Shown: one piece after another, positions 1 through 5,913 of the stretch
Numbering within the stretch: the stretch's first letter is position 1
How the letters are laid out: each line of letters opens with the position of its first letter
NCBI GenBank assembly: GCA_963693635.1
Contig: CAVOBC010000093.1
Span: 1-14,327, forward strand
DNA: 14,327 bases
Reading direction: 5' to 3'
Source: CAVOBC01 sp963693635
GTDB lineage: Bacteria > Pseudomonadota > Gammaproteobacteria > Pseudomonadales > Azotimanducaceae
Translations under genes and position numbers: made by a program
The notes under the pieces: model-generated
Told to the model about the DNA's origin: nothing
What the model saw: only the letters and a program-made list of their open reading frames with translations
The model's database searches: none

Positions 1-752
1 TTGCGCAACCGCTGCTCGTCCTCCAGTGCTTTGGTCACATCGTCGAACGCGGCCTGAACTGCGTCCGGCGGGGCGGTGTCGTCGATGTTCACCTGCGTGA
101 CCGAAATACCTGTGCGGTAGTTATTCATATAGATTTCGATGCGTGCCTTAACCTCGGATGCGAGCAACGCGCGCCCCTCGGTCAGAACCTCATGCATCTC
201 CGTGCCGCCAACAACGTGCCTGAGCGCACTCTCGGTGGCGTGGGCGAGGCTAATGTCCGGATCCTTGACCCGCAGCAAGTAGTCTTCGGAGTTACCGATG
301 ACGTACTGAACCGTCAACCGGATTTTGACGATGTTCTCGTCCTCCGTCAGCATTTCCGCCTCGTGCAGATGCGACTTGACCTCGGTCGCATTCACAATGA
401 GCACCTGCTCGATGAGCGGCGCCCGCCAGTGCAGGCCCGGCATCCCCAGGTCACCCGTCGACTCGCCAAACCGCAGCACAACGGCGCGCTCCTTGGCATC
501 GAGCTGATAGACACCCGCTGCCGCCCACAGACCGACCAGGACCAGCAGGATGATCGCTATCACTCCGCCGTTAATGGATGGGGTGCCGCCACCGATCGGT
601 CCACCGCCGCCCCCCTTGCCGCCGAACAGGGACCCCAGCCTCCGCTGAATTTTGCGGAAGACCTCATCCAGATCCGGGGGACCCTGATCGTCCCGATTGC
701 CCCAAGGGTCTTTGTCGCCCTTGTTGCCTCCGCCAGGCTCATTCCAAGCCAT
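1..752 (-). CDS. hflK: FtsH protease modulator HflK, N-terminal part (cut by window edge)
   Basis: About 250 codons are visible; the 3' end lies beyond the left edge. HflK forms an inner-membrane complex with HflC that surrounds and modulates the FtsH protease. The protein starts MAWNEPGGG and has a Gly/Asp-rich cytoplasmic N-terminus (about residues 1-60). One hydrophobic membrane segment follows (about 64-83, containing AIILLVLVGLW), and then an SPFH/band-7 domain with the typical YQLDAKERAVVLRFG entry. The ATG at 752 is supported by AGGAGAG (758-764) five nucleotides upstream. It follows hflX in the same direction after 156 bp, and hflC would be expected next to the left. A weak promoter and a leader hairpin lie in the gap. 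Identity is very secure from both sequence and gene order. Confidence 0.95.
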   Translation of the reverse strand, partial: MAWNEPGGGNKGDKDPWGNRDDQGPPDLDEVFRKIQRRLGSLFGGKGGGGGPIGGGTPSINGGVIAIILLVLVGLWAAAGVYQLDAKERAVVLRFGESTGDLGMPGLHWRAPLIEQVLIVNATEVKSHLHEAEMLTEDENIVKIRLTVQYVIGNSEDYLLRVKDPDISLAHATESALRHVVGGTEMHEVLTEGRALLASEVKARIEIYMNNYRTGISVTQVNIDDTAPPDAVQAAFDDVTKALEDEQRLR

Positions 753-768
753 ACCATCTCTCCTGAAG

Positions 769-787
769 GTCTGCGATCACCGCAGAC
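769..787 (-). promoter_or_regulatory. Perfect 7-bp hairpin in the hflK leader
   Basis: GTCTGCG and CGCAGAC form a perfect 7-bp stem around the 5-nt loop GTGAT (minus strand). The stem ends four to five nucleotides before the hflK Shine-Dalgarno sequence. No T-run follows on either strand, so it does not look like an intrinsic terminator. A role in mRNA stability or in controlling hflK translation is inference only. Confidence 0.4.
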
Positions 788-806
788 AAAGGCACCTATT
801 TTCACA

Positions 807-836
807 TTTATACGTGATGGTGTCATACGTTGTCTT
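807..836 (-). promoter_or_regulatory. Possible sigma-70-type promoter for hflK
   Basis: On the minus strand, AAGACA (831-836) and TATAAA (807-812) are 18 bp apart. They match the consensus hexamers at 4 of 6 and 5 of 6 positions. Transcription from here would start near 800 and give a leader of about 50 nt containing the 769-787 hairpin. This is pattern matching only. hflK may equally be transcribed by readthrough from hflX. Confidence 0.3.
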
Positions 837-908
837 GTAATTGGCAGGCGATTCATGGCGCCGACACGCGTCATCGATCAGCGGGTCAAAATCAGACACC
901 CTTGCGAC

Positions 909-2270
909 TCAGTGCGCGCCGGGGCGCGGCTGCTGCCAGTTCTCGATCATGCGCTCAGGCAAGGGCGGCAGCGCGAGCTTTGGCGGCCCATGACGTTTGA
1001 CGATCTGCTGCAAGCGCCGCTCGTCACAGCGCACCTGCAATTCAACATCACCGAATTCTGTGAAGCACTCCTCGATGACGGCACCGACGGCAAAGAGCGC
1101 CGAGCGCAGGCCGCCCTGAGACGGCGCAAGCGTCAGCACGGATTCAACCATGCCGCGTGACAGCCGTTGTGCGATCGCCTCGCCGACCAGCGCCAGGCCA
1201 TTGCCCTCAAGGGCAGAGACCCACACGCGCTGCGGCTTGCCACTCGCATCGTAATCGATGCGCGGAGCCTCGCCGTTGCGGTCAATCTTGTTCATCACCA
1301 GAAGTTGCGGCACCGCTTCTGCCCCGATTTCATCCAACACCACCTGCACATCCTCCACCTCGCGACGGTGTTCATCGGAGGACGCGTCAATAATGTGCAG
1401 GAGCAAATTGGCCTCGGTAACCTCCTCCAGGGTCGCGCGGAACGCGTCGACCAGCGTGTGCGGCAAGCGCCGGATGAAACCGACGGTATCCGACAGGACG
1501 ATTTCGCCGTAATTCGGCACCGCGAACCGCCGAACCGTCGGGTCCAGGGTCGCAAACAACTGATCCGCGGCATAGACCGACGAGTTGACCAGTGCATTGA
1601 ACAGTGTCGACTTGCCGGCGTTGGTATAGCCCACAAGCGACACGGTATTAATCTCCGACCGGCTCCGTGCGCGGCGGTTTTGCGCCCGTTGGCGCCGCAC
1701 GCGCGAGAGCCGTCGATTGATCTGTTTGACCCGGTTGGCCAGCATTCGCTGGTCCGCTTCGAGCTGGGTTTCTCCCGCGCCACCAACACCGATGGCGGAT
1801 CCGCCGGCACGACCAGAGCCGCCGCGTTGTCGCTCGAGGTGCGTCCAGCCACGGACCAGGCGGGTGGACATGTGGTGCAACTGGGCAAGTTCCACCTGCA
1901 GTTTGCCCTCGTGGGTCTTTGCGCGATCGGAGAAGATAAAAAGGATCAGGCCGGTGCGCCCCGTTACACGTCGCGACAACGCTTCTTCGAGGTTCCGCTC
2001 CTGCGTGGGAGTCAGCTCGTGATCGAAGATAACGAGCTCTGCGTCCAGCTCGTTTGCGGCTTCGAGCACTTCGTCTACCTTGCCGCGCCCAACAAAGGTG
2101 CCCGGATCGGGCCGGCGCACCACCGTGTCGAGACACGCCACGGCTTGAAGGCCGGCTGAGCGCGCGAGCTCCTGGAACTCGCCCGACGACGAACTCTCTG
2201 CGCGCTTGCCCGTCCCCTCAATGTGCACCAGCAGCACGCGGCTACCAGCCTCCGGTCGTTCAAACAGCAT
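909..2270 (-). CDS. hflX: Ribosome-associated GTPase HflX
   Basis: 453-residue GTPase that binds the 50S subunit and splits stalled 70S ribosomes. The N-terminal HflX domain (about residues 1-205) contains HEGKLQVELAQL and RLVRGWTHLERQ. It continues as a helical hairpin with a glycine-rich tip (150-166). The G domain shows G1 GYTNAGKS (214-221), the switch region FATLDPT (239-245), G3 DTVG (261-264), G4 NKID (327-330) and G5 SALEG (352-356). A short C-terminal domain follows. The glycine-rich tip is about eight residues longer than in E. coli HflX as I recall it. The ATG at 2270 lacks a clear Shine-Dalgarno sequence, but the N-terminus aligns well with the family. It lies 53 bp after hfq, as in the classic hfq-hflX arrangement. 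Confidence 0.97.
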   Translation of the reverse strand: MLFERPEAGSRVLLVHIEGTGKRAESSSSGEFQELARSAGLQAVACLDTVVRRPDPGTFVGRGKVDEVLEAANELDAELVIFDHELTPTQERNLEEALSRRVTGRTGLILFIFSDRAKTHEGKLQVELAQLHHMSTRLVRGWTHLERQRGGSGRAGGSAIGVGGAGETQLEADQRMLANRVKQINRRLSRVRRQRAQNRRARSRSEINTVSLVGYTNAGKSTLFNALVNSSVYAADQLFATLDPTVRRFAVPNYGEIVLSDTVGFIRRLPHTLVDAFRATLEEVTEANLLLHIIDASSDEHRREVEDVQVVLDEIGAEAVPQLLVMNKIDRNGEAPRIDYDASGKPQRVWVSALEGNGLALVGEAIAQRLSRGMVESVLTLAPSQGGLRSALFAVGAVIEECFTEFGDVELQVRCDERRLQQIVKRHGPPKLALPPLPERMIENWQQPRPGAH

Positions 2271-2323
2271 CGGTATGGCCCATCAGAGATCGCCCAGAGG
2301 CACTATCGGCCAGGGTTGTCTCG

Positions 2324-2566
2324 CTATTCCTCGTTTGCCTCATCATCCCCCGTAGCGATGCGAACGTTGCGCGACGGCACAATAGTCGAAATCGCGGATT
2401 TGTAGATCATCTGGCTGACGGAGTCCCGCAGCAAGATGACAAAGTTGTCAAATGATTCGATTTGACCCTGCAATTTGATACCGCTGACCAGATAGATCGA
2501 AACGGGTATTCGGTCCTTCCTTAGCGCATTGAGGAAAGGGTCTTGTAACGACTGCCCCTTTGACAT
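2324..2566 (-). CDS. hfq: RNA chaperone Hfq
   Basis: 80-residue Sm-like protein that forms a ring hexamer and pairs small RNAs with mRNAs. The N-terminus MSKGQSLQDPFLNALRKDR and Sm1 region IYLVSGIKLQGQIESFD are nearly identical to E. coli. The start is ATG at 2566, with AAGGAG about seven bases upstream. A longer in-frame extension to 2608 exists but does not fit the family. Compared with E. coli, Q41 is Asn, H57 of the YKHAIS motif is Ser, R17 of the rim patch is Lys and N48 is Asp. Q8, K56, R16 and R19 are kept. After the Sm core (ends near residue 65) there is only a very short tail ending in acidic DDEANEE, with almost no linker. It sits between miaA and hflX in the conserved order. Confidence 0.97.
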   Translation of the reverse strand: MSKGQSLQDPFLNALRKDRIPVSIYLVSGIKLQGQIESFDNFVILLRDSVSQMIYKSAISTIVPSRNVRIATGDDEANEE

Positions 2567-2770
2567 TTCGCACTCCTTGTATTGCTGCCGCTGGCGAGTC
2601 CACGCCACTCCCCAGCGCCCATGAAACGCAACACCCGCCGTTCGGTGCTGTTTTTCTCACGGGAACGCGCAGAGCGCAAACGTTTTTGACGAGCGGACGT
2701 GTACCGCAGGCACGAACCGCTGCGACGTCCGCCCCACTTCATCACGCCAAACGGGTGCGGTGAGCAGCCG

Positions 2771-3694
2771 TCAGTCCACGGCGCGGGACTGCAGAACATC
2801 CAGGACCTCCACCGGGTCGGGTGCGCCCAGTCGATGCACATCCGGCCATCTCCGCAGCCAGGTTATCTGCCGCTTGGCCAGTTGCCGGGTGGCGGCGAGA
2901 CCTTTCTCACGCATGCGGCCTGCATCATATTCGCCGGCAAGGTAACCCCACACCTGCCGGTAGCCCACCGACTTGATCGCAGGCAAGTCAGGACGAAGAT
3001 CGCCCCGGTCTCGCAGTGCGGCAACCTCGTCGATCAAGCCTGCCGCCAGCATCGCGTCGAAGCGGGCAGCAATCGTCGCATGCAGCACGTCCCGGGCTTC
3101 CGGCCAGATGGCAAACTGTGTCATCGGAAACTCGCTCGCCCCGGGCGGCGACGCAGCCCGTAGGTCCGTCATCGAGCGACCGGATATCTCCCAGACCTCG
3201 AGCGCGCGCTGCAGCCGCTGGGGGTCATTGGGGTGAATCCGCGCCGCCGAGACAGGATCGACTACCTGCAGCCGTTCATGCACGCCCGTCCAGCCCTCTG
3301 CATCAGCGAGCGCCTGGATGCGACTGCGGACCGCCGGGTCTGCCGATGGCATTGCCGAGAGGCCGCCGCGCAGCGCCTTGAAGTACAACATGCTGCCGCC
3401 AACCAGCAGCGGCGTTCGACCGCGGCTGACAATCTCGCCGCAAAGTCGTGTCGCGTCGTCGCGAAACCGCGCCGCTGAGTAGATGTCTGCCGGATCACAG
3501 ATGTCGATCAAATGGTGCCTGACATCGCGCTGTTCCTGATGCGTTGGCTTTGCCGTGCCGATGTTCATGCCACGGTAGATCTGGGCCGAGTCCACGCTGA
3601 TGATCTCGACCGGCATGCGCCGGGCGAGCGCCATTGCGAGGCTCGACTTGCCACTCGCGGTAGGGCCCATCAAGGCAACCGCCCGTGTGATCAT
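2771..3694 (-). CDS. miaA: tRNA dimethylallyltransferase MiaA
   Basis: 307-residue enzyme that transfers dimethylallyl from DMAPP to N6 of A37 in tRNAs reading UNN codons, the first step to i6A/ms2i6A. Visible motifs: P-loop GPTASGKS (10-17), DSAQIYRGM with the presumed general-base Asp35, HHLID (60-64), GGSMLYFKAL (99-108; Ser replaces the Thr of the usual GGTMLY), IHPNDPQRLQRALEVW, and the C-terminal ATRQLAKRQITWLR. Length is normal. ATG at 3694 is preferred; an in-frame GTG directly precedes it at 3697. There is no normally placed Shine-Dalgarno sequence: the nearest strong one is 33 nt away, beyond a hairpin (see 3692-3734). hfq follows after 204 bp, where I see no convincing promoter or terminator. 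Confidence 0.97.
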   Translation of the reverse strand: MITRAVALMGPTASGKSSLAMALARRMPVEIISVDSAQIYRGMNIGTAKPTHQEQRDVRHHLIDICDPADIYSAARFRDDATRLCGEIVSRGRTPLLVGGSMLYFKALRGGLSAMPSADPAVRSRIQALADAEGWTGVHERLQVVDPVSAARIHPNDPQRLQRALEVWEISGRSMTDLRAASPPGASEFPMTQFAIWPEARDVLHATIAARFDAMLAAGLIDEVAALRDRGDLRPDLPAIKSVGYRQVWGYLAGEYDAGRMREKGLAATRQLAKRQITWLRRWPDVHRLGAPDPVEVLDVLQSRAVD

Positions 3695-3734
3695 CACTTG
3701 CCGCTTGCCGAGATCACAAGCGGCCTGCCTCCTC
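3692..3734 (-). promoter_or_regulatory. Split ribosome-binding site of miaA with intervening hairpin
   Basis: On the minus strand the order is GAGGAGG (3728-3734), CAG, the stem GCCGCTTG (3717-3724), loop TGATCTCGG (3708-3716), stem CAAGCGGC (3700-3707), AAGTG, then ATG (3692-3694). The stem is a perfect 8-bp inverted repeat. The Shine-Dalgarno sequence lies 33 nt from the ATG linearly, but 8 nt (3+5) if the hairpin is folded. The same stretch also encodes a possible 7-codon reading frame starting at GTG (3715-3717), whose TGA shares a base with the miaA ATG. Either structure could make miaA initiation conditional. The repeat and distances are read directly; the function is inferred. Confidence 0.55.
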
Positions 3735-3822
3735 GTCAGCCGGTCGGGCGAACGGCCACGGGCCGCACTTCACTATCGGGGTCATCGGCATCCATTGACG
3801 ATCTGCGCGAGATTCAGGCGCT

Positions 3823-3926
3823 GTCAAGAAAGGCCTTGTCAAAAAAGGCCTTGTCAAAAAAAGCCCGGTCAAGAGTCGCCCTGTCAAGAAAGCAGCATCA
3901 GGAAACGCACTATCAAAAGAACCCGT
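3823..3926. repeat. Degenerate 15-bp tandem repeat between mutL and miaA
   Basis: About seven copies of a unit close to GTCAARAAAGGCCTT (plus strand) start at 3823, 3838, 3853, 3868, 3883, 3897 and 3912. The first three are the most alike and the last two the most decayed. On the minus strand, the coding direction of mutL and miaA, the junctions read TTGACA exactly at 3822-3827, 3837-3842, 3852-3857 and 3882-3887. There is also TTGACC at 3867-3872 and TTGATA at 3911-3916. No good -10 hexamer sits 16-18 bp from the last copy. A 13-bp AT-rich palindrome (3924-3936) lies between the array and the mutL stop. Confidence 0.8.
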
Positions 3927-3938
3927 TTTGAAAACGTA

Positions 3939-5810
3939 CTATTGCCCACGCAGGAAGAGGCGATCGAGGTCAACCAGCGTCTGTTCCGTCCAGGTCGGGC
4001 GGCCGTGGTTGCACTGACCAGAGCGCTCGGTTGCCTCCATGTCGCGCAGCAGCGCATTCATCTCGGGAAGCGACAACTTGCGGCCCGCGCGCACAGAACA
4101 GTGGCAGGCCATGGAGGCGAGCATCTGATCCTGCATGTCTTCAACCAGGCTGGCGGTGCCGAATTCGCCCAGATCCGCGAGAATGTCCCGCGTCATCTGT
4201 TCGATGTCGGCATCACGCAGCAGCGCCGGAACCGCACGCACCAACAGGGACTCGTCCGACAGGCATTCGATGCCGATGCCCATTTCGGCGAGCGCCTCAC
4301 GGTGCGTCTCCACCTCTGCAGCGTCTGCCGCAGAGACGCTGAGCGACACCGGGACCAGCAGTGGTTGCGATATCAATCGCCGGTCGGCGACCGACTGCTT
4401 CATCCGCTCGTAGGTGATGCGCTCGTGGGCCGCGTGCATGTCAACGATGACGAGGCCGCTCGCAGTCTCCGACAGGATGTAGATCCCGTGCAATTGGGCA
4501 ACCGCGTACCCGAGCGGGGGAACGTCGCCTGCGTCAGGCGCTTCGGCGCCCGCTGTGTTGTCCTTGCCATCTTCGATGTCGAGCAGGCGCCGGTATTGTT
4601 TGGCCTCCTCGGCGACGCGCCATGCGTTCGAGGTTGAAGGTGCAAAACGCAGGCCGGCCTGCCGACTAACACTCGCTTGCGCGTCCCCGTTACCACCGGG
4701 GCCTGTTGGACCTGACGGTTGCTGCCAACGGTCCGCGACCCGCTCAGCGCCTTCCTCTCTGGCGTCGCTCGCATCCGGGCGCACCTCGGCCAGCGCGTGG
4801 TGGATCGCGCGGAACAGAAAGTCGTGGACGTGCCGTGAATCGCGAAAGCGGACTTCGTGCTTGGTTGGATGCACATTGACATCGACCCGGTGCGGGTCGA
4901 GTCCAAGGAAGAGCACGAACACCGGATGGCGCCCGTGAAAGAGCACGTCCCGATAGGCTTGTCTGACGGCATGGCTCACGAGCTTGTCTCGAATCATGCG
5001 GCCATTGACGTAGAAGTGCTGACTGTCAGCCTGGCTCCGCGAGTGGGTCGGCAGCCCGATCCAGCCCCGCAGCGACACCGTGTCATCGCCTTCCTCGACA
5101 TAGATGGCGTTGTCCAGGAAGGCGCCACCCACGATCTCGCCCGTGCGCCGCGCGATCATGTCCGCGTCGCCGGCCACCGGCAGGTTGCGAACCTGGCGCT
5201 CGTTGTGCCTGACACCAATCGCGACCGCCGGATTCGCAAGCGCCAGTCGGCGGATGACGTCATCGATGCGCTGGTACTCGGTGCGCTCGGTCTTCAGAAA
5301 CTTGCGCCTCCCCGGGGTATTGAAAAAGAGATCTCGCACTTCCACCGTTGCGCCCCGTGCCCGCGGTGCTGGCAGAATCTCTGCCTCCGCGCCCACCCCG
5401 GCGGCGGCCACGCGCCAGCCGGCTTCCGGCGCATCTGAGGTATTGCTCGTCAGGGTCAGCTTGGATACGGACGCGATACTGGCGAGCGCTTCACCGCGAA
5501 AACCAAGGGTCATCACCGCATCAAGGTCACTTGACGTCAAAATCTTGCTCGTGGCGTGCCGGGTCAGCGACAGCATGAGGTCATCGCGATGGATGCCGCT
5601 GCCATTGTCGCTGACGCGAATAAGACGCGTGCCGCCCGCGGCGAGTTCTATGTCGATGCGCGAGGCGCCCGCGTCCAGACTGTTCTCCAGCAGTTCCTTG
5701 ACGACCGACGCTGGCCGCTCGACAACTTCGCCCGCCGCGATCTGGTTGGCAAGCCGTGTATCGAGTTGCTGAATGCGTCGCCCCTGGTCCTGCGCTTGCA
5801 TACTGGTCAT
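3939..5810 (-). CDS. mutL: DNA mismatch repair protein MutL (endonuclease type)
   Basis: 623-residue mismatch-repair coordinator that links MutS recognition to strand incision. The N-terminal GHKL ATPase (about 1-345) shows AGEVVERPASVVKELLENSLDAGA (key ENSLDAG 42-48), DNGSGI (68-73), RHATSKI and TLGFRGEAL (101-109). A Gly/Ser/Asp-rich linker (about 345-430) leads to the C-terminal dimerisation domain. There, DMHAAHERITYE (457-468) fits the metal-binding endonuclease motif DxHA(X)2E(X)4E. Supporting motifs are ACHCSVRAG (568-576), CNHGRP (600-605) and a terminal LFLRG. QPLLVP (482-487) resembles the sliding-clamp contact motif. E. coli MutL lacks this nuclease site. ATG at 5810 has only a weak upstream AGGGGG; Met4 is an alternative start. 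amiB lies 103 bp upstream. Confidence 0.97.
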   Translation of the reverse strand: MTSMQAQDQGRRIQQLDTRLANQIAAGEVVERPASVVKELLENSLDAGASRIDIELAAGGTRLIRVSDNGSGIHRDDLMLSLTRHATSKILTSSDLDAVMTLGFRGEALASIASVSKLTLTSNTSDAPEAGWRVAAAGVGAEAEILPAPRARGATVEVRDLFFNTPGRRKFLKTERTEYQRIDDVIRRLALANPAVAIGVRHNERQVRNLPVAGDADMIARRTGEIVGGAFLDNAIYVEEGDDTVSLRGWIGLPTHSRSQADSQHFYVNGRMIRDKLVSHAVRQAYRDVLFHGRHPVFVLFLGLDPHRVDVNVHPTKHEVRFRDSRHVHDFLFRAIHHALAEVRPDASDAREEGAERVADRWQQPSGPTGPGGNGDAQASVSRQAGLRFAPSTSNAWRVAEEAKQYRRLLDIEDGKDNTAGAEAPDAGDVPPLGYAVAQLHGIYILSETASGLVIVDMHAAHERITYERMKQSVADRRLISQPLLVPVSLSVSAADAAEVETHREALAEMGIGIECLSDESLLVRAVPALLRDADIEQMTRDILADLGEFGTASLVEDMQDQMLASMACHCSVRAGRKLSLPEMNALLRDMEATERSGQCNHGRPTWTEQTLVDLDRLFLRGQ

Positions 5811-5913
5811 TTCGCCAGGAACCCCCTGATATCCAAGAGCCGAAAGGTAAAACCAACGCCAGCCGCGTCCGCAGTCATCGCCCGCCCCGTGCGCGTTCGA
5901 GGCGGACGGGCAC

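Noticed and set aside
192..2159. Two plus-strand open frames of over 300 codons opposite hflK and hflX
   Set aside because: Antisense shadows of well-recognised genes. Their composition is low-complexity Arg-rich and they show no family motifs.
2521..2841. Minus-strand frame of about 106 codons spanning the miaA-hfq gap
   Set aside because: It overlaps the end of miaA and the start of hfq in another frame, has no ribosome binding site or recognisable motif, and the gap is otherwise normal for this gene pair.
3753..3765. Small palindrome CGGCC-ACG-GGCCG upstream of the miaA leader
   Set aside because: A 5-bp stem with a 3-nt loop is expected by chance in such GC-rich sequence, and it lacks a T-run.
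3512..3931. Plus-strand frame whose end encodes a Lys/Ala/Ser-rich repeat (ALSKK-like), resembling a histone-H1-type tail
   Set aside because: The repeat peptide is only the translation of the 15-bp intergenic repeat. Most of the frame is antisense to miaA and there is no start context or homologous core.
3600..4637. Long plus-strand open frame (about 345 codons) opposite mutL and the mutL-miaA gap
   Set aside because: It is antisense to the confidently identified mutL, has no recognisable domain, and is rich in Arg/His/Gln as expected from the complement of a GC-rich gene.
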